Assembly (NCBI RefSeq): GCF_030164425.1
Contig: NZ_JASNJD010000003.1
Location: 186,001 to 250,000, forward strand
DNA from: Pseudodonghicola flavimaris
Lineage (GTDB): Bacteria > Pseudomonadota > Alphaproteobacteria > Rhodobacterales > Rhodobacteraceae
Length of the DNA stretch: 64,000 nt
Reading direction: 5' to 3'
Position 1 is the stretch's first letter. Each line of letters opens with the position of its first letter. The translations under genes were made by a program, and so were the position numbers. The notes below the pieces were generated by a model. The model searched no databases. It saw only the letters and a list, made by a program, of their open reading frames with translations, and was not told where the DNA came from. Of this stretch, positions 8,611-18,127 are shown piece by piece.

Positions 8611-9504
8611 TCAGTTCGAGGCGACGCGGTAGCTGGTCGTCTCCGCCGACGGGGTGCCGGCATATTCCTCGATCGCGCCCTCGAGCCATTTGTCATAGGC
8701 GTCCTGGCTCACGACCTTGACGGTGATCGGCATATAGGCGTGGTCCTTGCCGCAGAGCTCGGAACACTGGCCGAAATAGATCCCCTCCTTCTCCGGCTTG
8801 AACCAGAGCTGGGCCAGACGGCCGGGGACCGCATCCTGTTTCACACCAAAGGCCGGAACAGTCCATGAGTGGATCACGTCGGCGCCGGTCACATTCATGA
8901 CAATGGTCTTGCCCACCGGCACCACCACGGCGTTGTCGGTCGCCAGCAGGAATTCGTCGCGGCTGTAGCCGGCCTCGACCAGCGCGGCCTCGACATCCGG
9001 GGTCAGCACATAGTTGCCGCCAGTCGCGGGCTGGCCGATCATGTAGCTGTCGAAGGCGAAGCCCGCATCGACATATTCATAACCCCAGTACCACTGGTAG
9101 CCGGTCACCTTGATGGTGATGTCGGCCTCCGGGATCTCCTGCTGCTTGAACAGAACCGGCAGCGAAAACGCCCCGATGAAGACCAGAATCACGATCGGCA
9201 CGACGGTCCAGGCGACCTCGACCGGGGTGTTATGGGTGAATTTGGCCGGCGTCGGATTGGACCGGCGGTTATAGCGCACGATCACCCAGGCGATCAGCCC
9301 CACCACAAAGACGGTGATGGCGGTGATGATCACCAGAATCATGTGATCCAGGGATTGCAGGTCCCTGGCCAGTTCGGTCGCGGCGGGCTGAAAGCCCATT
9401 TTACCATCGACAGGCTTGCCCACGATCTCAAGCTGTTCCTGCGCCAGTGCAGGCAGGCCGCTGAGGGCCGCGAATACCCCCGAAAGAATCAAAGCAATCT
9501 TCAT
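8611..9504 (-). CDS. ctaC: cytochrome c oxidase subunit II
   Basis: A 297-residue subunit II. A signal peptide ([21 protein letters not shown]) is followed by two membrane helices and a cupredoxin domain. The CuA ligands are visible: C247, C251, H255 and M258 in [12 protein letters not shown], plus the upstream histidine in [12 protein letters not shown]. It accepts electrons from cytochrome c. The open frame extends to 9678, but the extension has no leader character; the ATG at 9504 gives the expected signal peptide. It is the first gene of the operon, divergent from tldD, with an FNR-type box in the shared intergenic region. Confidence 0.96.
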   Translation of the reverse strand: MKIALILSGVFAALSGLPALAQEQLEIVGKPVDGKMGFQPAATELARDLQSLDHMILVIITAITVFVVGLIAWVIVRYNRRSNPTPAKFTHNTPVEVAWTVVPIVILVFIGAFSLPVLFKQQEIPEADITIKVTGYQWYWGYEYVDAGFAFDSYMIGQPATGGNYVLTPDVEAALVEAGYSRDEFLLATDNAVVVPVGKTIVMNVTGADVIHSWTVPAFGVKQDAVPGRLAQLWFKPEKEGIYFGQCSELCGKDHAYMPITVKVVSQDAYDKWLEGAIEEYAGTPSAETTSYRVASN

Positions 9505-9651
9505 CTGTTGTCCCGATCGGTCGATCCCGTCCTCTCTCCCGAAATCAACAGGCACCGACGGGATCGGCGGGCACCCGTTGTCATTGACGAAGCTAAAAAC
9601 CATATTCTTCACAGCGAATAAAGCAGAATGCTCGCGGCAAAGCGACACTTT

Positions 9652-9665
9652 TTGATTTGGATCAA
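9652..9665. promoter_or_regulatory. FNR/FnrL-type box between ctaC and tldD
   Basis: TTGAT-TTGG-ATCAA, an exact match to the FNR-family consensus TTGAT-N4-ATCAA. It is centred about 155 bases upstream of the ctaC ATG and about 24 bases upstream of the tldD ATG. Its distance from ctaC fits control of a distal ctaC promoter. Its nearness to tldD means it may overlap that gene's promoter or leader. Binding of FnrL or a relative is inferred from the match. Confidence 0.75.
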
Positions 9666-9681
9666 ATAACAAGGCCACCCC

Positions 9682-11103
9682 ATGCCCTCAGAGACCTACC
9701 GCCCATTCGAATCAGCCCTGCCCGAGGACGAGGCGCTGGCGATCGTGAAATCGGCCACCGACGGGGCCGATGACGGCGAGCTTTTCGTCGAAAAGCGCAA
9801 GTCCGAGGCGCTGATGTTCGACGACGGGCGGCTGAAGACAGCCAGTTACGACGCGTCCGAAGGCTTCGGGCTGCGTGCCGTGCATGGCGATGTTGCCGGC
9901 TATGCCCATTCCACCGAGGTTTCGATTCCCGCCCTGCGCCGCGCGGCAGAGACGGCGCGGCTGGCGGTCGGCGCCGGTGGCGGCACCATGGCGCCGCCGC
10001 CGCAGCCGACCAACCGCCACCTTTATACCGACGACGATCCGATCGGCGGCGTCTCCTTCCCGGTGAAGATCGAGACCCTGCGCGAGATCGACGCCTTCGC
10101 CCGCGATCTCGACCCCAGGGTGGTACAGGTCTCGGCGACGCTGGCCGCCTCATTGCAGGAGGTGGCGATTCTGCGCCCTGACGGCGTGCAGGTACGCGAC
10201 ACCCGGCCGATGACCCGGGTCAATGTCTCGGTCATCGTGGAACAGAACGGCCGGCGCGAAAGCGGCACCGCCGGCGGCGGCGGTCGGGTCGGGCTGGACG
10301 GGCTGATCGCCCCGCAGGACTGGCAGGCCAAAGCGCGCGAGGCGCTGCGAATCGCTCTGGTCAATCTGGAGGCTGTGCCCGCCCCCGCCGGGGTTATGGA
10401 AGTGGCGCTGGGGCCGGGCTGGCCCGGGATCCTGCTGCACGAGGCCATCGGTCACGGGCTGGAGGGGGACTTCAACCGCAAGGGCAGCTCTGCCTTCGCC
10501 GGGCTGATGGGCAAACAGGTCGCCGCCCGCGGCGTCACAGTTCTGGACGACGGCACCATCCCGGACCGGCGCGGCTCGATCACCGTCGATGACGAGGGCA
10601 CGCCGTCGCGCCGCAACGTGCTGATCGAGGACGGCATCCTGGTCGGCTACATGCAGGACCGGCAGAACGCCCGGCTGATGGGGGTGGAACCCACCGGCAA
10701 TGGCCGGCGCGAAAGCTACGCCCATGCGCCGATGCCGCGGATGACCAACACCTACATGCTGGGCGGCGAGGCCGATCCCGCCGATATCGTCGCCGAGATC
10801 AAGGACGGCATCTGGGCGGTCGGCTTCGGCGGCGGCCAGGTCGACATCACCAACGGCAAGTTCGTGTTCTCCTGCACCGAGGCCTATCGCGTCGTAAACG
10901 GCAAGGTCGGCGCCCCGGTGAAGGGCGCCACGCTGATCGGCGATGGCCCGACCTCGCTCCAGCATATCCGTGCGCTCGGCAATGACATGGCGCTGGACCC
11001 GGGTCTGGGCAATTGCGGCAAGGACGGCCAGTGGGTGCCCGTCGGTGTCGGCCAACCCACCGTGCTGATGGACCGGCTGACCGTGGGCGGCTCCGCCGCC
11101 TGA
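9682..11103 (+). CDS. tldD: metalloprotease TldD
   Basis: A 473-residue TldD, the catalytic partner of PmbA/TldE in a cytoplasmic heterodimeric metalloprotease that processes small peptides. The zinc motif HEAIGH is at residues 253-258, inside [14 protein letters not shown], and the C-terminal FSCTEAYRV supplies the conserved cysteine region. Its length matches the family. It is the first gene of the plus-strand run and divergent from the oxidase operon. In Rhodobacterales tldD next to ctaC is a familiar arrangement from memory. Confidence 0.96.
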   Translation: MPSETYRPFESALPEDEALAIVKSATDGADDGELFVEKRKSEALMFDDGRLKTASYDASEGFGLRAVHGDVAGYAHSTEVSIPALRRAAETARLAVGAGGGTMAPPPQPTNRHLYTDDDPIGGVSFPVKIETLREIDAFARDLDPRVVQVSATLAASLQEVAILRPDGVQVRDTRPMTRVNVSVIVEQNGRRESGTAGGGGRVGLDGLIAPQDWQAKAREALRIALVNLEAVPAPAGVMEVALGPGWPGILLHEAIGHGLEGDFNRKGSSAFAGLMGKQVAARGVTVLDDGTIPDRRGSITVDDEGTPSRRNVLIEDGILVGYMQDRQNARLMGVEPTGNGRRESYAHAPMPRMTNTYMLGGEADPADIVAEIKDGIWAVGFGGGQVDITNGKFVFSCTEAYRVVNGKVGAPVKGATLIGDGPTSLQHIRALGNDMALDPGLGNCGKDGQWVPVGVGQPTVLMDRLTVGGSAA

Positions 11104-11113
11104 GCCGGTCCCG

Positions 11114-11136
11114 CGGGCGGCCCCCAGCGCCGCCCG
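11114..11136 (+). terminator. Hairpin 3' of tldD
   Basis: Stem CGGGCGGC/GCCGCCCG with a seven-base loop, 11 bases after the tldD stop. There is no clear T run, so terminator function is uncertain. The rest of the gap to dprA (11137-11316) shows only a purine-rich ribosome-binding site and no other feature I can name. Confidence 0.45.
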
Positions 11137-11316
11137 GTTGCCCCTGATTCTCCGGCCCCTGTCCCCTCCCCGCCTCTGCCAGGAGGGCTGCGGCGCGCGG
11201 CCCGGGGTAAAATGTGTCAAAATCTGGGCAAAATCCGCCACATTTCCGCCATGATTCATCTGTCGTTAAGACTCTTCTCCCTAGGGTTGAATTGCAAGCA
11301 GGCGGAGGGAGAACGG

Positions 11317-12474
11317 ATGGCCGGCACGCAGCACGCTTCCATTTACCCACACCCACCCACCTCGGAAGCCGACCGGATTGCCCGCCTTCGCCTGCTTCGC
11401 TCCCGTCGTGTCGGGATTTCCACCTATCACCGGCTAATGATCGAATACGGCAGCGCCGCAGAGGCGCTGCGCGCCCTGCCCGGAATCGCGCAGGAGGCCG
11501 GGCTGGCCGACTATGAAACCTGCCCCGAGGCGCTGATCGCCGCCGAGCTGCGCGCCGGGCGCGCCACCGGCGCCCGGCTGATCGCGCTCGGCGATCCGGA
11601 CTACCCCGCCACCCTGGCCGAGATCGCCGATGCACCGCCGCTGATCTGGACGCAGGGCGAACGCGCGCTGCTGCAGCGGCCCGCCATCGCCCTGGTCGGC
11701 GCCCGCAATGCCTCCTCCCTCGGGACCCGGATGGCGCGGGCGCTGGCGCGGCAGCTGGGGGAGGCCGGGCTGGTGGTGATCTCCGGGCTGGCGCGCGGGG
11801 TCGATGCCTCCGCCCATCTGGCGGCACTGGAGACCGGCACCGTCGCGGTCCTGGCCGGCGGTCTCGACGTGATCTACCCGGCGGAGAATGCCGGGCTCGC
11901 TGCCGATATCGCCCGCCGCGGCCTGCTGATCTCGGAACAGCCGATGGGCATGGCGCCGCAGTCGCGGCATTTTCCGCGCCGCAACCGGATCATCTCCGGT
12001 CTCGCCCGCGCCGTGGTGGTGGTGGAGGCCGCCGCCCGCTCCGGCAGCCTGATCACCGCCCGCGACGCGCTGGATCAGGGGCGCGAGGTGCTGGCAGTGC
12101 CGGGCCACCCGTTCGACGCCCGTGCCGCCGGTTGCAACATGCTGATCCGGGACGGCGCGGCCCTGGTGCGCAATGCCGAAGATATCCTCGCCGCCCTGCC
12201 CCAATGCTCCGCCCCCGCGGCGATGGCGGAGGCGCCCGCCGCCGCGCCCGATGCCCCCGGTGGGCTGGAGCCACCGATGGCCCGCAGCCTGCGAGACACC
12301 GCGGCGCTGCACCGGCAGATCCTCGACCGGCTCGGCCCCGCGCCGGTGGCGGAGGACCAGCTGATCCGCGATCTGAACGCCGCCCCCAGCCGGATCGGCC
12401 CGGCGCTGGTCGACCTGGAACTGGAGGGGCGGATCCAGCGGCAGGCCGGCGGGCTTCTGGCGCGGCTGCGCTGA
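11317..12474 (+). CDS. dprA: DNA-processing protein DprA
   Basis: A 385-residue DprA, which loads RecA onto incoming single-stranded DNA during transformation. The Rossmann-like core is evident: ALVGARNASSLG, VVISGLARGVDASAHLAAL, AVLAGGLDVIYP and SEQPMG (about residues 125-210), then FPRRNRIISGLA and GSLITARDALDQGREVLAVPG. A C-terminal winged-helix-like region (about 320-385) follows. The frame is open to 11212, but the ATG at 11317 has a strong GGCGGAGGGAG site and is preferred. It lies upstream of topA, a gene pair conserved in many bacteria. Confidence 0.93.
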   Translation: MAGTQHASIYPHPPTSEADRIARLRLLRSRRVGISTYHRLMIEYGSAAEALRALPGIAQEAGLADYETCPEALIAAELRAGRATGARLIALGDPDYPATLAEIADAPPLIWTQGERALLQRPAIALVGARNASSLGTRMARALARQLGEAGLVVISGLARGVDASAHLAALETGTVAVLAGGLDVIYPAENAGLAADIARRGLLISEQPMGMAPQSRHFPRRNRIISGLARAVVVVEAAARSGSLITARDALDQGREVLAVPGHPFDARAAGCNMLIRDGAALVRNAEDILAALPQCSAPAAMAEAPAAAPDAPGGLEPPMARSLRDTAALHRQILDRLGPAPVAEDQLIRDLNAAPSRIGPALVDLELEGRIQRQAGGLLARLR

Positions 12475-12508
12475 TCCCCCATGCCATCGGGCGCCAGCGC
12501 TGGCCTCA

Positions 12509-12545
12509 CCCGGCGGAATTCGAGTATTTTTGCAGAGAAGAAACG
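12509..12545 (+). repeat. Dispersed 3'-end repeat, copy B
   Basis: CCGGCGGAATTCGAGTATTT followed by TTGCAGAGAAGAAACGG, 35 bases 3' of the dprA stop in the same orientation. The GAGTATTT and GCAGAGAAGAA blocks match copies C and D exactly. The rest of the 223-base dprA-topA gap contains nothing else I recognise. Confidence 0.8.
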
Positions 12546-12697
12546 GCAGCGCGCTCGCCCTGCCCACCGCCGGCGAGGCCCCTCGAGAGCGGTGCCTTTC
12601 CGCGCCGAAACGGCGCGCATTGACAATTGGCCCTTGCACACCACATCTTGCCCGCCCATAGAAGGCGCTGTTTCTGCCGCAAGAGGTTGTCCGCTAA

Positions 12698-15286
12698 ATG
12701 CCCGTAGTTGTTGTCGAATCCCCTGCCAAAGCAAAAACGATCAACAAATACCTGGGCTCTGATTACACCGTTCTGGCCTCTTACGGCCATGTTCGCGACC
12801 TGCCGCCGAAGGATGGATCGGTCGATCCTGAGCATGATTTCGACATGACCTGGGAAATTTCCCCGGACAGCAAGAAACACGTCAAGGCCATCGCTGACGC
12901 GCTGAAAGACGACAACGCGCTGATCCTCGCCACCGACCCCGATCGCGAGGGCGAAGCGATTTCCTGGCACCTGCAGCAGGCGCTGACCAAGCGGCGGTCG
13001 ATCCGGAAGGATACCGACGTCAAGCGGGTCACCTTCAACGCCATCACCAAGGATGCGGTGAGCGAGGCGATGAAACATCCCCGCGATGTCGACCAGGACC
13101 TGGTCGAGGCCTATCTGGCGCGCCGGGCCCTGGATTATCTGGTGGGCTTCAACCTGTCGCCGGTTCTGTGGCGCAAGTTGCCCGGCGCCAAATCGGCCGG
13201 CCGGGTGCAATCGGTCTGCCTGCGCCTCATCGTCGAGCGGGAAATGGAGATCGAAGCCTTCCGCCCGCGCGAATACTGGTCGGTCAAGGTGCAGCTGGTC
13301 ACCCCCCGCGGTCAGGAATTCGAGGCGCGGCTGACGGTTCTGGCGGGCAAGAAGCTCGACAAATACGATATTGAGAACGAGACTCAGGCCGAGCTCGCGG
13401 TGCAGGCCATCGCCAGCCGCGACCTGAGCGTCGCCAGCGTCGAGGCGAAGCCGGCCAACCGCAACCCCTCGCCGCCCTTCATGACCTCGACCCTGCAGCA
13501 GGAGGCCAGCCGCAAGTTCGGAATGGGCGCCCGCCAGACGATGAGCGCGGCGCAACGACTCTACGAGGCCGGGCACATCACCTATATGCGGACCGATGGC
13601 ATCGACATGGCACCCGAGGCGGTGACCGCCGCCCGCGCCGCCATCGGCGACCGTTATGGCGCCGACTACGTGCCGGGCTCTCCCCGCATCTACAAGAACA
13701 AGGCGAAGAATGCGCAGGAAGCGCATGAATGTATCCGCCCCACCGACATGACGCTGGATGTCGACGGCCTGAAGGTCGCCGATCAGGATCAGCGCCGGCT
13801 CTACGATCTGATCTGGAAACGCACCCTGGCCAGCCAGATGGAATCGGCCCGGCTGGAGCGGACCACGGTCGAGATCGCCAGCCCCGACGGTCAGATCGGC
13901 CTGCGGGCGACCGGCCAGGTGGTGCTGTTCGACGGCTTCCTGCGGGTCTACGAAGAGGGGCGCGACGACGTCACCGACGAGGACGACAAGCGGCTGCCGC
14001 AGATCATGCAGGGTGAGCCGACCGACAAGCGCCAGATCAGCCCGGAGCAGCATTTCACCCAGCCGCCGCCGCGCTATACCGAGGCGACGCTGGTCAAGCG
14101 GATGGAAGAGCTGGGCATCGGCCGCCCCTCCACCTATGCCTCGATCGTCACCACGATCCAGGACCGCGGCTATGTCCGCAAGGACAAGAACCGGCTGATC
14201 CCGGAGGACAAGGGGCGGCTGGTGATCGCCTTCCTGCAGAATTACTTCCGCAAATACGTCGGCTACGATTTCACCGCCCAGCTTGAGGACGAGCTCGATC
14301 ACGTCTCCGCCGGGGAGGCCGATTACAAGGACGTGCTGGCCCGGTTCTGGCGCGATTTCTCCGCTGCGATCGCCGAGACCTCGGAACTGCGCATCACCGA
14401 TGTGCTGGAAAAGATCAACGAGGTGCTGGAGCCGCATCTGTTCCCGCCGAAAGAAGACGGCAGCGATCCGCGGCTGTGCCCGAATTGCGGCAAGGGCCGG
14501 CTGTCGATGCGCACCGCCCGCTCCGGCGGGGCGTTCATCGGCTGTTCGAACTACCCCGAATGCCGCTATACCCGCCCCTTCGGCCCGCCGGGGATGGAAG
14601 ATACCTCCGGCTCCGGCATCCCGCCGGAAGGCAAGCTGCTGGGCGAGGACGCCGGCGACAAGATCTATGCCTTCAAGGGCCGCTTCGGGCCCTACGTCCA
14701 GCGGGGCGAGGCGACGGAAGAGAACAAGAAACCGCCGCGCCAATCGATCCCCAAGGGCTGGACGCCCGAGGAGGTGACGCTGGACCAGGCCGTCAAACTG
14801 CTCAGCCTGCCGCGGCTGATCGGCAACCACCCCGACGACGGGGTGCCGATCTGGTCCAATATCGGCCGCTACGGACCCTATCTGAAACATGCCGACACCA
14901 TCTCCAACCGTGGTGGCACCAACGCGACGCTGGAGGATGTGGAGGATGTCTTCACCATCGGTATGAACCGGGCGGTCGAAGTGCTCGCCGCCAAGCCCAA
15001 GCGCGGCCAGGCTGCCGCCGCCGCGCCGCTGCGCGAACTGGGCGAGCATCCCGATGGCGGGCCGGTCAACGTGATGAAGGGCAAATACGGGCCCTACGTC
15101 AAATGGGGCAAGATCAACGCCACTCTGCCCGACACCATCGAGGTCGATGCCGTAACACTGGAACAGGCGCTGGAGCTGATCTCCGAGAAGGCGGCCAAAT
15201 CCGGCGGCGCCCGCAAGAAGGCGGCGCCGAAGAAGAAGCCCGCCGCCAAGACGACCAAGACCACCAAGACCAAGAAAACCGGCTGA
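12698..15286 (+). CDS. topA: DNA topoisomerase I
   Basis: An 862-residue type IA topoisomerase that relaxes negative supercoils. The TOPRIM domain starts MPVVVVESPAKAKTINKYLG and contains ATDPDREGEAISWHL (about residues 85-99). The catalytic tyrosine is Y296 in HITYMRTDG. Four cysteines of a zinc ribbon lie at about 594-622 (CPNC, then GCSNYPEC). Three repeats of the GRFGPYV/GRYGPYL/GKYGPYV type follow, and the tail is Lys-rich (KKAAPKKKPAAK), as in alphaproteobacterial TopA. The ATG is used without ambiguity. Confidence 0.97.
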   Translation: MPVVVVESPAKAKTINKYLGSDYTVLASYGHVRDLPPKDGSVDPEHDFDMTWEISPDSKKHVKAIADALKDDNALILATDPDREGEAISWHLQQALTKRRSIRKDTDVKRVTFNAITKDAVSEAMKHPRDVDQDLVEAYLARRALDYLVGFNLSPVLWRKLPGAKSAGRVQSVCLRLIVEREMEIEAFRPREYWSVKVQLVTPRGQEFEARLTVLAGKKLDKYDIENETQAELAVQAIASRDLSVASVEAKPANRNPSPPFMTSTLQQEASRKFGMGARQTMSAAQRLYEAGHITYMRTDGIDMAPEAVTAARAAIGDRYGADYVPGSPRIYKNKAKNAQEAHECIRPTDMTLDVDGLKVADQDQRRLYDLIWKRTLASQMESARLERTTVEIASPDGQIGLRATGQVVLFDGFLRVYEEGRDDVTDEDDKRLPQIMQGEPTDKRQISPEQHFTQPPPRYTEATLVKRMEELGIGRPSTYASIVTTIQDRGYVRKDKNRLIPEDKGRLVIAFLQNYFRKYVGYDFTAQLEDELDHVSAGEADYKDVLARFWRDFSAAIAETSELRITDVLEKINEVLEPHLFPPKEDGSDPRLCPNCGKGRLSMRTARSGGAFIGCSNYPECRYTRPFGPPGMEDTSGSGIPPEGKLLGEDAGDKIYAFKGRFGPYVQRGEATEENKKPPRQSIPKGWTPEEVTLDQAVKLLSLPRLIGNHPDDGVPIWSNIGRYGPYLKHADTISNRGGTNATLEDVEDVFTIGMNRAVEVLAAKPKRGQAAAAAPLRELGEHPDGGPVNVMKGKYGPYVKWGKINATLPDTIEVDAVTLEQALELISEKAAKSGGARKKAAPKKKPAAKTTKTTKTKKTG

Positions 15287-15445
15287 GGCGCGCCCGCCCT
15301 CTCAGCCGCCGCCGTCAGAGTGCCGCAACGGCAGCCAGGGTGCCCACCCCGGGTGCCGGAGCGCTGCCGCGCCGCGGCATTCGTTTGACAAAGCCCCGGC
15401 CAGTCGTCACAAGTCTCTCGGAATTTCTTTCTTTGGGAGGCCCTT

Positions 15446-16150
15446 ATGAAAAAGGTTTTCGACAGTGCGGCAGAGGCGCTCGACGGCGTTCTGTTCGACG
15501 GGATGCTGATCGCTGCGGGCGGCTTCGGCCTCTGCGGTATCCCCGAGCTGCTGATCAACGCGATCCGCGACGCCGGGACCAAGGACCTGACCGTCGCCTC
15601 CAACAACGCGGGTGTGGACGGTTTCGGTCTGGGGATCTTGCTGGAATCCAAACAGGTCCGCAAGATGATGGCCTCCTACGTCGGCGAAAACGCCGAATTC
15701 ATGCGCCAGTATCTCTCCGGCGAGCTGGAGCTGGAATTCAACCCGCAGGGCACTCTGGCCGAACGGATGCGCGCCGGGGGCGCCGGCATTCCGGGCTTCT
15801 ACACCAAGACCGGCGTCGGCACGGTGATCGCCGAGGGCAAGGAAGTGAAGACCTTCAACGGTCAGGACTACATCCTCGAAGAGGGGATCTTCGCCGACCT
15901 GGCCATCGTCAAGGCCTGGAAAGCCGATACCACCGGCAACGCGATCTTCCGCAAGACCGCCCGCAACTTCAACCCGCCGGCTGCGATGTGCGGCAAGATC
16001 TGCATCATGGAAGTGGAGGAGATCGTCCAGCCGGGCGAGCTTGATCCGGATCACATCCACCTGCCGGGTATCTATGTGCACCGCCTGATCCAGGGTGAGC
16101 ACGAGAAGCGGATCGAACAGCGCACCGTGCGCAAGAAAGAGGAGGCCTGA
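15446..16150 (+). CDS. scoA: 3-oxoacid (succinyl-CoA:acetoacetate) CoA-transferase subunit A
   Basis: A 234-residue alpha subunit of a class I CoA-transferase, which moves CoA from succinyl-CoA to acetoacetate in ketone-body or short-chain acid use. Family marks: [33 protein letters not shown] (about 31-43), [15 protein letters not shown] and [13 protein letters not shown] (about 113-125). A GGGAGG ribosome-binding site precedes the ATG. It is separated from subunit B by three bases, so the two are one operon. It starts 159 bases after topA; that gap holds a TTGACA at 15385-15390 but no convincing -10 element. Confidence 0.94.
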   Translation: MKKVFDSAAEALDGVLFDGMLIAAGGFGLCGIPELLINAIRDAGTKDLTVASNNAGVDGFGLGILLESKQVRKMMASYVGENAEFMRQYLSGELELEFNPQGTLAERMRAGGAGIPGFYTKTGVGTVIAEGKEVKTFNGQDYILEEGIFADLAIVKAWKADTTGNAIFRKTARNFNPPAAMCGKICIMEVEEIVQPGELDPDHIHLPGIYVHRLIQGEHEKRIEQRTVRKKEEA

Positions 16151-16153
16151 TCA

Positions 16154-16780
16154 ATGCCCTGGGATCGGAATCAAATGGCGGCCCGCGCCGCGCAGGAACT
16201 CGAAGACGGCATGTATGTGAACCTCGGCATCGGCATTCCGACGCTGGTGTCGAACTACATCCCCGAGGGCATGACCGTGACGCTGCAGTCCGAGAACGGC
16301 ATGCTGGGCATGGGCCCCTTCCCCATCGAGGGGGAAGAGGACGCCGACCTGATCAACGCCGGCAAGCAGACCATCACCGAACTGCCGCATTCGGCCTATT
16401 TCGACAGCGCCACCTCCTTCGGAATGATCCGCGGCGGCAAGATCGCCATGGCGATCCTCGGTGCCATGGAAGTCAGCGAAAAGGGCGATCTGGCCAACTG
16501 GATGATCCCCGGCAAGCTGGTTAAGGGCATGGGCGGCGCCATGGATCTGGTCGCCGGCGTCGGCCGCGTCGTGGTGGTGATGGATCACACCAACAAGCAC
16601 GGCGAATCCAAGGTGCTGAAAGACTGCACCCTGCCGCTGACCGGCAAGGGCGTGGTCGACCGGATCATCACCAACCTCGGCGTGCTGGACGTGACCCACA
16701 AGGGTCTGCATATCGTCGAGCTGGCCGATGGCGTCAGCCATGACGAAATGGTCGCCGCCACCGAGGCGACTCTGGTCTGA
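16154..16780 (+). CDS. scoB: 3-oxoacid CoA-transferase subunit B
   Basis: A 208-residue beta subunit. The catalytic glutamate that forms the CoA-thioester is E47 in the family motif [26 protein letters not shown] precedes it and [20 protein letters not shown] (about residues 132-151) follows. With ScoA it forms the active transferase in the cytoplasm. The stop is followed by a GC-rich hairpin and then by repeat copy C. Confidence 0.95.
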   Translation: MPWDRNQMAARAAQELEDGMYVNLGIGIPTLVSNYIPEGMTVTLQSENGMLGMGPFPIEGEEDADLINAGKQTITELPHSAYFDSATSFGMIRGGKIAMAILGAMEVSEKGDLANWMIPGKLVKGMGGAMDLVAGVGRVVVVMDHTNKHGESKVLKDCTLPLTGKGVVDRIITNLGVLDVTHKGLHIVELADGVSHDEMVAATEATLV

Positions 16781-16788
16781 CCGCCGCG

Positions 16789-16806
16789 CCCGGCCCCCGG
16801 GCCGGG
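16789..16806 (+). terminator. Hairpin 3' of scoB
   Basis: CCCGGCCC/GGGCCGGG stem with a minimal loop, 9 bases after the scoB stop. There is no T run directly after it. The repeat hairpin at 16822-16881 follows and may complete termination. Confidence 0.45.
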
Positions 16807-16810
16807 ACGC

Positions 16811-16843
16811 CTTCGGCGCGAGAGTATTTGGGCAGAGAAGAAG
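16811..16843 (+). repeat. Dispersed 3'-end repeat, copy C
   Basis: CTTCGGCGCGA, then GAGTATTTGGGCAGAGAAG and AAG, 31 bases 3' of scoB in the same orientation. It is nearly identical to copy D, differing by a two-base indel. It forms the left arm of a long inverted repeat with copy C'. Confidence 0.85.
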
Positions 16844-16858
16844 CGCGCGGCCTGCCCT

Positions 16859-16881
16859 CTTCTTCTCTGTTTCAAATACTC
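16859..16881 (-). repeat. Dispersed 3'-end repeat, copy C' (inverted partner)
   Basis: On the minus strand: GAGTATTTG-AAAC-AGAGAAGAAG, 34 bases 3' of the lytic transglycosylase gene and in its sense orientation. Paired with copy C it gives a nine-base outer stem (GAGTATTTG/CAAATACTC) and a ten-base inner stem (AGAGAAGAAG/CTTCTTCTCT), so both convergent transcripts would end in the same hairpin. Confidence 0.8.
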
Positions 16882-16914
16882 ATATCGCGCCCGCTGCCGC
16901 CGGCGCGGCGCTTA

Positions 16915-17763
16915 TCAGTTCATCGCAGCGAAGACGCAGCCGTCCGAGATCAGCTCCGGCGGTGTCAGACAGAGCCCGCGGGCGACCTGAAACGCCGCCA
17001 GCACCTTCGGCACGTAATCGCGGGTCTCTGCGAAGGGCGGCACACCGGCATAATCGCGCACCGATCCTTCGCCGGCGTTGTAGCCGGCCAGCACCAGGAT
17101 CGGATCGTTGCCGAATTTCTTCATCAGCCAGTCGAGGTATTTCACCCCGCCCTGGATGTTCTGCCCCGGCTCCAGACTGTCGCTGACGCCGAACCGCGTG
17201 GCGGTATCGGGCATCAGCTGCATCAGCCCCCGGGCGCCGGCGCCGCTGACCGCATCGGCCCGGCCGCCCGATTCGACCGAGATCACCGCCAGCACCAGCG
17301 CCGGGGACACATTGGTGCCCACCGTCGCGCGCAGGATCTGGATGCCGCGTGCCCGGGCGATATCCTGCAGTGCCTGCAGCCGTGGCGCCGCCACCGCGCC
17401 GGTGCTGCTGAGCGCCTGCAGCGCCCCCTCCAGGCGCCCCGGACCCGAGCCGGAGATCTCTGGCGAGACATGGTCCCAGAACCAGCTGTAGCGACCGGGC
17501 GCGGCGCCCGGTGACGGCGGCAAGGCCGCGATGCGGGTGTCCCCCTGTTCCGGGGCTGGCTTCGCCAGCGGTTTCGGCCCGTCGCCGGGCTGGATCTGCA
17601 CGGTGATTCGCTTCTTGGTGCCCGGTGCCGGCGGCTTGACCCGCTTGGCCTGGAAATCCGCATAGGGCGCCGGCGCCTCGGCACCGGCCAAGCCGGCCGC
17701 ACCGATCAGCGCGACCACGGCCAGCCCTCCGGCCAGCCGGCGTGTGGTGACACGAAGACTCAT
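16915..17763 (-). CDS. lytic transglycosylase, SLT domain
   Basis: A peptidoglycan-cleaving transglycosylase of about 282 residues. After a signal peptide (RRLAGGLAVVALIGAAGLAGA) there is a low-complexity linker, then the SLT domain: VLAVISVESGGRADAVSGAG with the catalytic glutamate in SVESGG, GLMQLMPDTATRFGV, NIQGGVKYLDWLMKKFG and LAGYNAGEGSV. It would act in the periplasm. An ATG at 17787 is also in frame, but the ATG at 17763 (MSLRVTTRRL) has a GAGGCGG site and a clean leader. It is divergent from the Tad locus and may serve pilus passage through the wall; that is only a guess from position. Confidence 0.92.
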   Translation of the reverse strand: MSLRVTTRRLAGGLAVVALIGAAGLAGAEAPAPYADFQAKRVKPPAPGTKKRITVQIQPGDGPKPLAKPAPEQGDTRIAALPPSPGAAPGRYSWFWDHVSPEISGSGPGRLEGALQALSSTGAVAAPRLQALQDIARARGIQILRATVGTNVSPALVLAVISVESGGRADAVSGAGARGLMQLMPDTATRFGVSDSLEPGQNIQGGVKYLDWLMKKFGNDPILVLAGYNAGEGSVRDYAGVPPFAETRDYVPKVLAAFQVARGLCLTPPELISDGCVFAAMN

Positions 17764-18127
17764 CTGCCCGCCTCGTTGTCCGTTCATGCCTGTTCGTGTT
17801 TTTCGGCAGTTTCCGTCAAATCCGGCCCCGGCGCCACGATTTCCACCGCAAATCTGGCATTTTTGCCCAATTTGACGCGCCGGCGCATCGGCGACCGGCC
17901 TCTCTCACACCGGCGTGAGGTGAAAGTTTCACGGCAAAACAAAGCCTTGAGTGGGAATCGATAAAATCCTGCCTAGAGTTCTGAAAAATCCGCCTTTTGG
18001 CCCAATTCCTGCCACGACCCGCTGGCTATATGTCCCCATACCGCGACGGACGAGGCCCATGAGAGCAGGTTCGATCGGACGGCGGGGTACGTAGAAACAC
18101 TGCTATGATCCTATGGAGGGACTACCC
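17764..18127. promoter_or_regulatory. Intergenic regulatory region upstream of the Tad locus, with twin palindromes
   Basis: A stretch of about 360 bases between the divergent lytic transglycosylase and pilin genes. At 17904-17919 there is CTCACACCGGCGTGAG (one mismatched pair), and at 17920-17932 directly abutting it GTGAAA-G-TTTCAC (perfect). The two palindromes are about 200 bases upstream of the first pilin and look like operator sites. I found no TTAA-N7-TTAA CtrA-type site. No small gene is evident. Promoter elements cannot be assigned with confidence. Confidence 0.45.

Noticed and set aside
12506-15049. 847-codon open frame on the minus strand opposite topA
   Set aside because: It is the mirror of topA codon bias in GC-rich DNA. 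The translation is rich in His/Gln/Arg/Asp with no domain, while topA on the plus strand has complete family motifs.
15385-15413. Sigma-70-like promoter for scoAB
   Set aside because: TTGACA is present, but the position for a -10 element reads CACAAG, so I do not annotate it.
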